NCBI RefSeq assembly: GCF_039880525.1
Contig: NZ_CP156989.1
Location: 248,001 to 312,000 of the forward strand
Source of the DNA: Agrococcus sp. ProA11
Lineage (GTDB): Bacteria; Actinomycetota; Actinomycetes; Actinomycetales; Microbacteriaceae
DNA length: 64,000 nucleotides
Direction: 5' to 3'
Positions within the stretch are counted from its first letter, which is position 1, and each line of letters opens with the position of its first letter. The translations under genes were made by a program, and so were the position numbers. The notes below the pieces were generated by a model. That model was not told the origin of the DNA and made no database searches. It saw only the letters and a list, made by a program, of their open reading frames with translations. Below are positions 1-8,169 of this stretch, piece by piece.

Positions 1-291
1 GTGGACGCCGTGCTCGCGACCTACGCCCTGAGCGTGTTCCCGGACGCAGATGCCGCGTGGCGCAACGCGCGCTCGGCGCTGCGGCCGGGCGGCCGCGCCT
101 GCATCGTCGACATGCAGCCGCCGACGGGCGCGGCCCGGTTCCTGTCGCCGGTCGCGCATCTGGCCGCAGCCGCCGGTGGCTCCGACCTTGAGGCGCGCCC
201 CTGGCGGATGCTCGAGCGCGACGGCAGCCGGCTCGTGCGCCGCACGCTGCGCGGCGGCCACATCGTGACGGTCGCCGGCATCGTCGGCTGA
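1..291 (+). CDS. SAM-dependent methyltransferase, C-terminal part (5' end cut by window)
   Basis: This is the end of a class I methyltransferase-like protein. The 96 visible residues carry the late part of the Rossmann fold: a strand and helix (ATYALSVFPD), then the ALRPGGR loop and a hydrophobic strand that normally follows it in UbiE/methyltransferase-11 type enzymes. The SAM-binding glycine loop is missing, so the true start lies left of the window and the GTG at position 1 is probably internal. The substrate cannot be inferred. It ends 34 bases before the stop of the convergent toxin gene. Confidence 0.6.
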   Translation: MDAVLATYALSVFPDADAAWRNARSALRPGGRACIVDMQPPTGAARFLSPVAHLAAAAGGSDLEARPWRMLERDGSRLVRRTLRGGHIVTVAGIVG

Positions 292-325
292 CGCCTGGGG
301 GCGTCGTCGCGCTCGTTGCCGCCGG

Positions 326-685
326 CTACTCCCAAGACTGGGGTGAAGCGATGTGTCTGCGGAGTTCCATCGCGTCGCGGAGTATTCGACCGACCACCAG
401 CGTCTCGCCGTCGTATCGGCAGATCAGGAAGTGACGCGGGCGGTGCACCCTTCCACCTGCCGAGTGCCTGTTGCTCTGCGCCAGATGCCACGAGAACACG
501 CCATCCCCGAGTTCAGGGCGCATCGTTCGCCCGACCCCGTCTACATGCGAGGCCACGTCTCGGATCGCCGCGGTGATCAACGCCTCGTATCGAAAGCGCG
601 CTTCTGCACCGAACTCGGCGTGCGACCAAGCGAGAATCGAGACGATGTCGGACTGGGCTGCGTGGGTGAGCCGATACTTCGCCAT
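326..685 (-). CDS. ParE/RelE-family type II toxin
   Basis: This 119-residue basic protein has the ParE/RelE plasmid stabilisation fold signature: an N-terminal YRLTHAAQSDIVSILAWS segment, a central region with R and E/D residues, and a C-terminal hydrophobic strand (HFLICRYDGETLVVGRIL) followed by a short basic tail. ParE toxins inhibit DNA gyrase, while RelE relatives cut mRNA; the sequence alone does not decide which. Its ATG overlaps the antitoxin stop by one base (ATGA), so translation is coupled and follows the antitoxin. It is slightly longer than the usual 95-105 residues. Confidence 0.85.
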   Translation of the reverse strand: MAKYRLTHAAQSDIVSILAWSHAEFGAEARFRYEALITAAIRDVASHVDGVGRTMRPELGDGVFSWHLAQSNRHSAGGRVHRPRHFLICRYDGETLVVGRILRDAMELRRHIASPQSWE

Positions 686-972
686 CAGTCGGCTGACTGA
701 GCCTCTGCCGCGCGACTGCCGAGCTGCCGCACGAAGTCGTCGAGAGTGTCGTCCTCGACGTCGTCGAAGCGCCCCGCGGAGAGATCCGACCAGCCGTGCT
801 GAGCGGCTCGACGAAGAACGGCGATCTTGGCCTGCTCTTCAGCGTTCTCGCGCTCCAGCAGCCGAAGCCCGTCGCGCAGCACCTCGCTGGCGTTCTGATA
901 GCGCCCAGATTTCACCAGCGACTCGACGAGCTCATGCTGGTGCTGGCTGAGAACGACGTTCCTCGTGGCCAC
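685..972 (-). CDS. ParD/CC2985-family type II antitoxin
   Basis: The 95-residue product has the ParD layout. An N-terminal ribbon-helix-helix DNA-binding region (about residues 3-45) includes SGRYQNASEVLRDGLRLLE, close to the family consensus. An acidic C-terminal tail follows (FDDVEDDTLDDFV), which would wrap the toxin. I chose the GTG at 972 because a GAGGTG ribosome binding site lies six bases upstream; the GTG nine bases further out would overlap that site. It lies directly before the toxin gene and shares one base with it. A short palindrome with a TATACT box upstream (989-1001) could be the autoregulatory operator. Confidence 0.85.
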   Translation of the reverse strand: MATRNVVLSQHQHELVESLVKSGRYQNASEVLRDGLRLLERENAEEQAKIAVLRRAAQHGWSDLSAGRFDDVEDDTLDDFVRQLGSRAAEAQSAD

Positions 973-988
973 GGCGATCACCTCGATT

Positions 989-1001
989 GGCAGTATATGC
1001 C
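989..1001 (-). promoter_or_regulatory. Possible ParD operator and -10 box
   Basis: GGCA and TGCC arms flank a TATA-like centre. On the minus strand the centre reads TATACT, five of six matches to a -10 box, about 20 bases before the antitoxin GTG. A palindrome over the -10 is what ParD autorepression would need. No good -35 is visible, so this is tentative. Confidence 0.35.
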
Positions 1002-1020
1002 ATTGCCGCGGTGCGGGTGG

Positions 1021-2376
1021 CTACAGCATCGAGCCTAGATCGGAGCCGACCGTCGGGTAGCCCATCCGCGCCGACCGAAGCTGCCGGGTCGTGAGGCCCA
1101 GCTGGATGGCGAGCGCGAACACGTTGACGAGCTCGGCGTACCCGGGCCCCAGCAGGTGGGCGCCGAGGATGCGGTCGCTCTCGCGGTCGATCAGCACCTT
1201 CACGGCGGCCGTGGTCTCGCCGAGCCGGTAGTTCGAGAACCAGTCGGTCGTGTCGAGCGAGCGCACGACGACGTCGTGCCCGGCATCGCGAGCCTCGTCC
1301 TCGAGCATTCCGACGCGGCAGAGCTCCGGCACCGTGAACACGATGGAGGGCTCGCCGGTGTAGTCGGGCACACGAGTATTGCCCTTCAGCATGTTGGAGG
1401 CGGCCACCGATCCTTCCGCCGTCGCGACCGGCGTCAGCGGCTTGCCCTCGGTGTCGGCCGAGTCGCCGGCGGCGAACACCCGCGGATTCGACGTGCTCTG
1501 CAGGTGCGGCTCGACCTGCACGCCCTTCGAGCTCCACTCCACTCCTGCTGCATCGAGATCCAGCGACGCGAGGTTCGCCACGCGGCCGGCGCCGTGCACG
1601 ACCAGATCGACCTCCACGGTCATCCGCTCGCCGTCCTGCTCGATCGTGACCGCCATGGCGCCGCCGTCCGCCCGCTCGATCGCCACCACGTCGGCGTTGC
1701 GGCGCAGGCGGATGCCCGCCTCTTCCGAGCGATCCACGAGCCGCTCGACGAGCTCGCCGTCGAAGCCGCGCAGCGGTCGGTCGTGCCGGTCGAGGATGCT
1801 GCAGTCGGCGCCCGCCCGCGCGGCGATGTGCGCGAACTCGAACGAGATGTAGCCGCCGCCGACGAACAGGATGCGCTCCGGCAGCTCGGCGAGGTCGAGG
1901 AACCCGGTGCTGTCGATGACGTGTTCGTGGCCGGAGAACTCGAGCGGGCGCGGTGTCGCACCGGTCGCGATCAGGAAGCGCTTCGATGTGTATCGCGTGC
2001 CGTCGATCTCGACCTCGGCTGGACCCGTGAAGCGGGCGGCGGCGTGGAACAGCTCGACGCCGCTGTCGCTGAGCCCCTGCTCGACCTTCGCGGGCATCGC
2101 GTCGGTGAAGCCGCGCTTGTGCGCCATGAGCTGCGCCCAATCGATCGCGATGTCGGCGTCGTCGATGCCCTTGTCGCGCATGAGCCAGGCGTCGTCGACG
2201 ACTTCGGCCCCTCGCCGCAGGATCTTCTTCGGGTCGCAGCCGCGCAGGGCGCAGGTGCCGCCGTACGGCAGCGGATCGGCGATCGCCACGCGCCATCCGG
2301 CCCGCGCGCACTTGTTCGCGGCGGCCATACCCGCCATCCCCGCGCCGATCACGACGAGGTCGTAGTCGTCAGCCAT
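1021..2376 (-). CDS. NAD(P)/FAD-dependent disulfide reductase family protein
   Basis: This 451-residue flavoprotein belongs to the dihydrolipoamide dehydrogenase/glutathione reductase/MerA superfamily. The FAD-binding GAGMAG motif is at 11-16. The redox-active disulfide CALRGC is at 42-47, and the NAD(P)-binding GGGYISFEFA motif lies near 171-180. The last 110 residues form the dimerisation domain. Where lipoamide dehydrogenase has an HPT..E catalytic pair, this protein reads YPTVGSD, so the usual His-Glu dyad looks replaced. It therefore probably is not a lipoamide dehydrogenase, and the true disulfide or metal substrate is unknown. A clear AAGGAG site precedes the ATG. It is divergent from the small membrane protein at 2516. 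Confidence 0.85.
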   Translation of the reverse strand: MADDYDLVVIGAGMAGMAAANKCARAGWRVAIADPLPYGGTCALRGCDPKKILRRGAEVVDDAWLMRDKGIDDADIAIDWAQLMAHKRGFTDAMPAKVEQGLSDSGVELFHAAARFTGPAEVEIDGTRYTSKRFLIATGATPRPLEFSGHEHVIDSTGFLDLAELPERILFVGGGYISFEFAHIAARAGADCSILDRHDRPLRGFDGELVERLVDRSEEAGIRLRRNADVVAIERADGGAMAVTIEQDGERMTVEVDLVVHGAGRVANLASLDLDAAGVEWSSKGVQVEPHLQSTSNPRVFAAGDSADTEGKPLTPVATAEGSVAASNMLKGNTRVPDYTGEPSIVFTVPELCRVGMLEDEARDAGHDVVVRSLDTTDWFSNYRLGETTAAVKVLIDRESDRILGAHLLGPGYAELVNVFALAIQLGLTTRQLRSARMGYPTVGSDLGSML

Positions 2377-2515
2377 CGCTGTCTCCTTGCGCTCAGGGTC
2401 GATGTGGTCGGGAGCCTATCGAGGCCGCGGGAGACCGAAGTGTGTCCCAGGTCGCAGACCCGGCGTCGACCGCGCTCGTACCGTGCATGCATCCACCTCG
2501 ATGGAAGGACGCATC

Positions 2516-2971
2516 ATGGACACCGCAACACGCAGTGCAGAGGCACCGACCGCGACAAGGCTAGGCAGACGAGCGCTCGCGGGTGCGGTCGGCGGCATCG
2601 CCGGCGGCCTCGCATTCGGTGCGCTCATGGCGATGATGGGCATGCTGCCGATGATCGCCTCGCTCGTCGGCTCGACGAGCGCCGCCGTCGGCTTCGGCAT
2701 CCACATGGTCATCTCGGTCGGCATCGGCATCGGCCTCGGGCTCACCGTGCTCTTCGCGCAGCTGCTCAGCAGCTACCCGCGGGGACTCCTGATCGGTCTC
2801 GTTTACGGCGCCATCTGGTGGGTGCTTGGGCCGCTGCTGCTGATGCCGCTCATGATGGGCATGGCTCCGTTCATGTTCGACGCGGGCAGCCTGCCGTCGC
2901 TCGTCGGACACCTCATCTATGGCGGCATCCTCGGAGTCGTCGCTGTACGCCTGCTGCGCCAGCGGCGATGA
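2516..2971 (+). CDS. Small integral membrane protein
   Basis: The product is 151 residues, mostly hydrophobic, with about four glycine- and methionine-rich membrane segments (roughly 22-45, 50-75, 85-110 and 125-145). It carries a short basic N terminus and ends in a basic RLLRQRR tail. I placed the start at the ATG of 2516, which has GGAAGGA seven bases upstream; an in-frame ATG at 2501 has no such site. I do not recognise a functional family. It lies just upstream of the Crp/Fnr regulator, which begins 80 bases later in the same direction, so co-transcription is plausible. Confidence 0.75.
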   Translation: MDTATRSAEAPTATRLGRRALAGAVGGIAGGLAFGALMAMMGMLPMIASLVGSTSAAVGFGIHMVISVGIGIGLGLTVLFAQLLSSYPRGLLIGLVYGAIWWVLGPLLLMPLMMGMAPFMFDAGSLPSLVGHLIYGGILGVVAVRLLRQRR

Positions 2972-3051
2972 TGGAGGCATGCGCCGCCGCAGTCTCGACC
3001 TCGCTGCTCCGGGTGCCGCCATGGTCATCCGATGGGCAGGAGGTCGACGCT

Positions 3052-3762
3052 GTGCGCCCCGCGGTTGAGCAGCCGTTCAGCTGCCTGAGCTCGGTCGATC
3101 TGTTCGCCGATCTCACCGCCGACGAAGTCGCGCGGATCGACGAGCTGGCGCCCAGCCGCAGGCTCTCGGCTGGCGAACTGATCTACAGCCAGAGCCAGCC
3201 GACGACGGCGCTGTTCATCCTGAAGTCGGGCCGCGTGCGCATCTTCCGTCTCGCCGAGGACGGCAAGGCGCTCACCATGGCGATCCTCGAGCCCGGGGCG
3301 GTCTTCGGCGAGATGCTGCTGATTGGCCAGCGCATGTACGACAACTACGCCGAGGCGATCGAGGATGTCGTGATCTGCCGCCTCGAGGCGCGCGAGGTCG
3401 AGCGCTATCTGCTCGCCGACCCGCGCATCGCCATCCGTGTCGCCCGGCACCTCGGGGAGCAGGTCGCGGTGCTCGAGGAGCGGCTCATGGATCTCGCGGT
3501 GCGCCCGCTCGAGACGCGGCTGGCGAGCACACTCGTGCGGCTCGCTGCAACCGAGCGACGCTCCAGGCAGGGCTTCGTCACGATCCGGCTCACGCATGAC
3601 CAGTTGGCCGGGCTGCTGGCGGCGACGCGGGAGTCGACCAGCAAGGCCATGGCCGATCTCGCATCGCGCTCGCTCATCCGGCAGGCCCGCGGCCGCATCA
3701 CCCTGCTCGACCTCAATGGGCTCGCCATCCTCGCGAAGCGCAGGCCCGAGCCCAGTCGGTGA
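3052..3762 (+). CDS. Crp/Fnr-family transcriptional regulator
   Basis: This 236-residue regulator has a cyclic-nucleotide-type effector domain (about residues 12-130, with LFILKSGRVRIFR and the FGEMLLIGQ phosphate-cassette-like stretch). A long dimerisation helix follows, then a C-terminal winged helix-turn-helix (about 170-220, with LTHDQLAGLLAATRESTSKAMADL). There is no N-terminal cysteine cluster, so it is not an oxygen-sensing FNR of the Fe-S type. The GTG start has AGGAGG eight bases upstream. In this kind of gene order (flavoprotein reductase, membrane protein) a stress or redox role is possible but not shown. Confidence 0.88.
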   Translation: MRPAVEQPFSCLSSVDLFADLTADEVARIDELAPSRRLSAGELIYSQSQPTTALFILKSGRVRIFRLAEDGKALTMAILEPGAVFGEMLLIGQRMYDNYAEAIEDVVICRLEAREVERYLLADPRIAIRVARHLGEQVAVLEERLMDLAVRPLETRLASTLVRLAATERRSRQGFVTIRLTHDQLAGLLAATRESTSKAMADLASRSLIRQARGRITLLDLNGLAILAKRRPEPSR

Positions 3763-3842
3763 GTCGACGAACTGGCCATGCGGCGGCATCGCTGGCAGAA
3801 CGGGGTGACGCTCCATGCTGACGACCGTGAGGCGGAGCGCTT

Positions 3843-4499
3843 GTGGCCTTGACGCCGGGCACCGACCTCTGGTGCTCTGACCATGTGACCTTCTTCTCCG
3901 CAGACCCAGAGCCGCCAGAGCAGTCGGCACCTCCCGAGCAAGAGCAGCCGCGCTGGTGGGGGCTGCCGGAAGACGAGCTGGCGGCGCTGCTGCCGGTGCG
4001 CGAGGTGCTCGGCACGACCGAGCAGGCGTCGGTCGCGCTCGTCTGGGCCTTGGTGCACAGCGATGGCGTCGCCTTCCGCGTCGAGCGACGCCTGCGGCGC
4101 GGCGACCTGCCAGCGCGGGAGTGGCAGCGACTGATGACCGAGTTCTCCGAGCACGGGATGTTCGGGGAACTGGAGGATCCGGCGGCCCGGTTGCGCTTCG
4201 GCGTCGTGCTGGGCGACGGTGAGCAGGTGCTCGACTCGCACCCGTTCGGCCAGGGGACGGATCCGACGGTGATGCCGACGCGCCACGTGCTCGTGCGGAC
4301 GGGCGGCGGCTCGGGCGGCAGCGACCGGTTCTACTCGGGGAGCGAGACGCTGTGGCTGTGGCCGCTGCCGCCGAGCGGCCCGATGGAGCTCGTCATGCAG
4401 TGGCCCGCGTTGGGCATCGGCGAAGTGCGCGTCATGCTCGACGGCGACCGCATCCTGGCCCTCGCGCAGCAGGTCGTGCCGCTGTGGCCGGAGGAGTGA
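3843..4499 (+). CDS. Conserved hypothetical protein (no family recognised)
   Basis: The 218-residue protein has no signal peptide and no membrane segment. It looks like a soluble alpha/beta protein with a Pro/Glu-rich linker near residues 22-38, then a globular part. The VVLGDGEQVLDSHP and TETLWLWPLPPSGP-like stretches and a C-terminal VMLDGDRILALAQ segment are compositionally normal for coding DNA. A GGAG site lies five bases before the GTG at 3843; GTG 3885 is an alternative start. The overlapping minus-strand frame is arginine-rich and was rejected. Function unknown. Confidence 0.65.
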   Translation: MALTPGTDLWCSDHVTFFSADPEPPEQSAPPEQEQPRWWGLPEDELAALLPVREVLGTTEQASVALVWALVHSDGVAFRVERRLRRGDLPAREWQRLMTEFSEHGMFGELEDPAARLRFGVVLGDGEQVLDSHPFGQGTDPTVMPTRHVLVRTGGGSGGSDRFYSGSETLWLWPLPPSGPMELVMQWPALGIGEVRVMLDGDRILALAQQVVPLWPEE

Positions 4500-4619
4500 A
4501 TCGCTCGGATGACCGGCGCGAACGGAATATTCGCGCGAGGAGGGCGCTGTATTCGGGGGACGGACGAACGACGTTCGCCGCAGAGCAACGCGGCAGCACC
4601 CCGACGACGAGGAGGAACG

Positions 4620-5375
4620 ATGAGCAACTTCGAAGGCAAGACCGCGCTGGTCACCGGCGGCGGATCAGGGCTCGGCGAGGCGATCAGCAAGGACCTCGCG
4701 AAGCACGGCGTCAAGGTGGTCGTCGCAGACATCAGCCTCGATGGCGCCACGCGCGTCGCCGATGAGATCACCGCAGAGGGTGGCACCGCGGTGCCGTTCC
4801 AGGCCGACACGGCCGTCGCCGATGACAACAGGAAGGCCGTCGACTTCGCCGTGGAGAACTACGGCGCGCTCAACTACGCCGTCAACAACGCCGGCATCGC
4901 AGGCGCGAGCGCCCCGGTCGGCGAGCTCGACGTCGACGACTGGGACAAGGTCATCGCCATCAACCTCAGCGGTGTGCTTTACGGCATGCGCTACCAGGTG
5001 CCCGCGATCCTCGAAGCGGGCGCCGCGGAGGGCGCCATCGTGAACATGGCGTCGATCCACGGCAGCGTCGCTGCGCCCGGCAACGCCGCCTACACCGCTG
5101 CCAAGCACGGCGTCGTGGGCATGACGAAGAACGCCGCGGCCGAGTACGGCGCGCAGGGGCTGCGCATCAACGCGATCGGCCCCGGCTACATCGAGACGCC
5201 GCTGCTCGCCGCCGCACCGAAGGAGGTGCTCGAGGGCCTGGAGGCAAAGCACCCGCTGGGCCGCCTGGGGCAGCCGGAGGAGGTCGCCAACCTGACCACC
5301 TTCCTGCTCTCCGACAAGGCCAGCTTCATGACCGGTGCCTACGTGCTGGTCGACGGCGGCTACACGGCCGTCTAG
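4620..5375 (+). CDS. SDR family NAD(P)-dependent oxidoreductase
   Basis: This is a classical 251-residue short-chain dehydrogenase. The cofactor loop TGGGSGLG is near residues 12-19 and NNAG near 89-92. The catalytic Ser is in NMASIHGS, the YTAAK motif supplies Tyr and Lys, and the GPGYIETPL substrate loop follows. The C terminus (FMTGAYVLVDGGYTAV) is typical of FabG-like members. A GGAGGA site precedes the ATG. Substrate specificity cannot be read from the sequence. The DUF427 gene follows 75 bases downstream and may be co-transcribed. Confidence 0.93.
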   Translation: MSNFEGKTALVTGGGSGLGEAISKDLAKHGVKVVVADISLDGATRVADEITAEGGTAVPFQADTAVADDNRKAVDFAVENYGALNYAVNNAGIAGASAPVGELDVDDWDKVIAINLSGVLYGMRYQVPAILEAGAAEGAIVNMASIHGSVAAPGNAAYTAAKHGVVGMTKNAAAEYGAQGLRINAIGPGYIETPLLAAAPKEVLEGLEAKHPLGRLGQPEEVANLTTFLLSDKASFMTGAYVLVDGGYTAV

Positions 5376-5450
5376 CGACGCACGCAGGACCGAAGGAACG
5401 ACCGCGTCGGCAGCCGCCGCCGGTCGACGCAGTTCGAAAGGAGCGCAGAC

Positions 5451-5756
5451 ATGCGAGCAGAGATCGACGGACAGACCATCGCCGAGGCGAACAAGGACGA
5501 CCTGGTGCGGATCGAGGGCAACTGGTACTTCCCGCCCGCATCCATCCGTGAGGGCGCGCTGACCGAGAACGACACGGCCTACACCTGCCCGTGGAAGGGC
5601 GACGCGCAGTACTTCGACGTGCACGCGGGCGAGCAGCAGCTCGCCGACGGCGCCTGGAGCTACCCGACGCCCCACAAGAGCGCGTTCGACCGCGTCGGAT
5701 CCGACTTCTCCGGCTACGTCGCCTTCGCGCGCGGCGTCGACGTCGTCGAGAGCTGA
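5451..5756 (+). CDS. DUF427 domain-containing protein
   Basis: This 101-residue protein matches the DUF427 beta-rich fold throughout, including the conserved EGNWYFPP, YTCPWKGDAQYF and GVDVV stretches. The biochemical role of DUF427 proteins is not established. A GAAAGGAG ribosome binding site precedes the ATG. It follows the SDR gene, and a strong hairpin at 5767-5824 closes the transcript. Confidence 0.92.
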   Translation: MRAEIDGQTIAEANKDDLVRIEGNWYFPPASIREGALTENDTAYTCPWKGDAQYFDVHAGEQQLADGAWSYPTPHKSAFDRVGSDFSGYVAFARGVDVVES

Positions 5757-5766
5757 GGCCGACAGG

Positions 5767-5824
5767 AGCCCGGACCGGCTTGGCCTTCGCTGACATGGCC
5801 TAACCTGCCTGGCCGGTCCGGGCT
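5767..5824 (+). terminator. Hairpin terminator after the DUF427 gene
   Basis: A perfect 13-bp stem (arms 5767-5779 and 5812-5824, AGCCCGGACCGGC and its complement) encloses a 32-base loop. It begins ten bases after the DUF427 stop. There is only a weak T-rich tail, as is usual for GC-rich actinobacterial terminators. Confidence 0.7.
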
Positions 5825-5862
5825 TCGTGCTGCCGTAGCGCAGCCCGCCGTAGGCTACGGCT

Positions 5863-6774
5863 GTGCTCGACCTCAACCGCCTGGTGATGCTGCGCGCGGT
5901 CGCGATGCACGGCAGCATCAGCGCCGCGGCGCGCGAGCTCGCCTACACGCACTCGGCGATCTCGCAGCAGCTGTCACTGCTCGAGCGCGAGACCGGCACG
6001 GCGCTGCTCGAGAAGGTCGGCCGCACCGCCAGGCTCACGCCCGTCGGCCTCGAGCTGGTGCGCAACACCGAGGCGGTGCTCGCCGCGATGGAGCACGCCG
6101 AGACCGAGCTGGCCGCATCGCACCACCAGCCTCGCGGCATCCTCACGGTCGCCGTCTTCTCATCGTTCGCGCGGCTCGTGATGCCGGCGGCGCTGCGCAC
6201 GCTCATGCACGAGCAGCCCGGGCTGGAGGTGCGGCTGCGCCGGCTCGATCCGCAGGAGGCCGTGCTGCAGCTGGCGGCCCGCCGGGTCGACGCCGTGATC
6301 GTCGACACCTTCGCCGGCACGCAGCTCGCACCGCCGGGAGTCATCGACGCGGCCGAGATCGGGCGCGACCCGGTGCGCGGCTACCTGCCGGAGTTCCACG
6401 CCGCGGGCACGCGCGAGCAGCTGAGCGAGCTGCCCTGGGTGATGGAACCGGCGGATGCCCCCTCCACCCAGTGGGCGATGCGCGTCTGCCGCGAGGCGGG
6501 GTTCGAGCCGCGCGTCGTCTACGAGTCGTCCGACATGCTCTTCCACCTACGGATGGTCGAGGCTGGCCTCGCTGCCGCGTTCCTGCCCGATCTCGTGGTG
6601 CGCGAGGCGCGCAGCCGCGTCACGCCCAGCCCGCTGCTGCCGACCGAGCCGGGCCGCCGCATCATGCTGCTCACGCGCACCGGCGCGGCCGGGCATCCGG
6701 CGTTCCAGGCGGTCCACACGGCGGTGGCAGCGGCGCTCTCGAAATATGTAAGCAGCGCCGACGAAAACCGGTAA
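5863..6774 (+). CDS. LysR-family transcriptional regulator
   Basis: This 303-residue LysR-type regulator has an N-terminal winged helix-turn-helix (about residues 1-60, with AAARELAYTHSAISQQLSLLERETG). A substrate-binding domain of the periplasmic-binding fold follows (about 88-295). It lies immediately upstream of, and in the same direction as, the aminotransferase/dehydrogenase/alanine dehydrogenase genes, so it is the likely pathway regulator, although LysR regulators are more often divergent. The GTG start has no strong ribosome binding site. The inducer is probably an amino acid or an aldehyde intermediate (inference). Confidence 0.92.
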   Translation: MLDLNRLVMLRAVAMHGSISAAARELAYTHSAISQQLSLLERETGTALLEKVGRTARLTPVGLELVRNTEAVLAAMEHAETELAASHHQPRGILTVAVFSSFARLVMPAALRTLMHEQPGLEVRLRRLDPQEAVLQLAARRVDAVIVDTFAGTQLAPPGVIDAAEIGRDPVRGYLPEFHAAGTREQLSELPWVMEPADAPSTQWAMRVCREAGFEPRVVYESSDMLFHLRMVEAGLAAAFLPDLVVREARSRVTPSPLLPTEPGRRIMLLTRTGAAGHPAFQAVHTAVAAALSKYVSSADENR

Positions 6775-6867
6775 GCAACCGTCGCTATACCTAACGCGTG
6801 CGGACTCGTACGGTGAGCGGAGGGCCACGCATCCCGTGGTCCGCACTCCAATCACTGAGGAGGAGCG

Positions 6868-8169
6868 ATGACGCTCACAGATCCCGGCATCGACGCGATG
6901 CAGGCCGCGGCAGTCGTCGACGGGCCCGCGCTCTGGTCGGCGCAGGCGCACATGCCGTCGGTGCTCGGCCGCCAGCTCGTGATCGACCGCGGCGAGGGCT
7001 CCTACGTCTTCACCGCCGACGGCCAGCGCCTCTTCGACGGCACCGCGGGCCTCTGGCACGCGAACATCGGCCACTCGCACCCCGAGCTCGCGCAGGCCGC
7101 CTATGACCAGATGCTGAAGCTCGAGACCTATCACGTGTTCCAGCGCTATGCGAACGATCGCGCCATCGAGCTGGGCGAGCGGCTCGCCGCCATCTCGCCC
7201 ATCGAGCGCGCGAAGGCGATCCTCAACTCCGGCGGCTCCGACGCGATCGACGTCGCCTGCAAGCTCGCCCGCCGGCACTGGCAGCGCGAGGGCCGCGGCT
7301 CGAAGCAGATCATCCTCAGCCGCGAGCACAGCTACCACGGGCTGCACGCCTACGGCACGTCGATCGCCGGCCTCGACTTCAATCGCGAGGGCATGGGCAC
7401 CGACTCGCTCGTGCCCGAGACCGCGCGCGTCTCCTTCGACGACATCGAGCAGGTCGAGGCGACCATCGCCCGGATCGGAGCCGACAACATCGCGGCCATC
7501 GTCACCGAGGCCATCCAGGGCACCGGCGGCGTCAACCCGCCCGCCCCCGGCTACCTCGAGGGCCTGCAGCGGCTCTGCACCGAGCACGACATCCTGCTCG
7601 TCGTCGATGAGGTCATCACCGGATTCGGCCGCACCGGCGAGTGGTTCGCCTCGCAGCGCTACGGCCTCGAGCCCGACATGGTGACCTTCGCCAAGGGCGT
7701 CACCTCCGGCTACGCGCCGCTCGGCGGCGTGCTCGTCGCGCCCCGGCTCTGGGAGCCGTTCTACGCCGACTCGGCCGAGACGCCGATCTTCCGGCACGGC
7801 GCCACCTACGCCGGCCACGCCACCGCCGCGGCGGTCGCGATCGCCAACCTCGACGTGATCGAGCGCGATGGCCTGGTGCCGCGAGTGCGCGAGCTCGAGC
7901 AGGCGCTGCGCACGCAGCTCGACGGCCTGCTGCAGCGCAGCGACGCGGTCGTCGACGTGCGCGTCGCCGGCTTCCTCGGCGGCATCAGCCTCGACGAGCG
8001 ACTCGACAACGCTCGCGTCTGCGACCGGGCCGTCGAGCTCGGCTTCATCACCCGCGCGCTGCGCGGCAACACCCTGCAGCTGAGCCCGCCGTTCATCGTC
8101 AGCGACCAGGAGGTCGCCGACTACGTGGCGGCGATCGAGCAGGCCATCACCGAGGAGGCAGCACGATGA
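6868..8169 (+). CDS. Class III (omega) aminotransferase, PLP-dependent
   Basis: The 433-residue enzyme has the class III aminotransferase layout: N-terminal HMPSVLG, the GTAGLWHANIGHSHPEL region, SGGSDAIDVACKLAR around the PLP phosphate, YHGLHAYG, LLVVDEVITGFGRTG (the PLP pyridine-binding Asp), and the Schiff-base Lys in TFAKGVTSGYAPLG. This family includes beta-alanine/GABA/taurine:pyruvate transaminases. Its neighbours point to an omega-amino acid donor with pyruvate as acceptor (inference): a semialdehyde dehydrogenase overlaps it by ATGA, and alanine dehydrogenase follows. A GGAGGA site precedes the ATG. Confidence 0.92.
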   Translation: MTLTDPGIDAMQAAAVVDGPALWSAQAHMPSVLGRQLVIDRGEGSYVFTADGQRLFDGTAGLWHANIGHSHPELAQAAYDQMLKLETYHVFQRYANDRAIELGERLAAISPIERAKAILNSGGSDAIDVACKLARRHWQREGRGSKQIILSREHSYHGLHAYGTSIAGLDFNREGMGTDSLVPETARVSFDDIEQVEATIARIGADNIAAIVTEAIQGTGGVNPPAPGYLEGLQRLCTEHDILLVVDEVITGFGRTGEWFASQRYGLEPDMVTFAKGVTSGYAPLGGVLVAPRLWEPFYADSAETPIFRHGATYAGHATAAAVAIANLDVIERDGLVPRVRELEQALRTQLDGLLQRSDAVVDVRVAGFLGGISLDERLDNARVCDRAVELGFITRALRGNTLQLSPPFIVSDQEVADYVAAIEQAITEEAAR

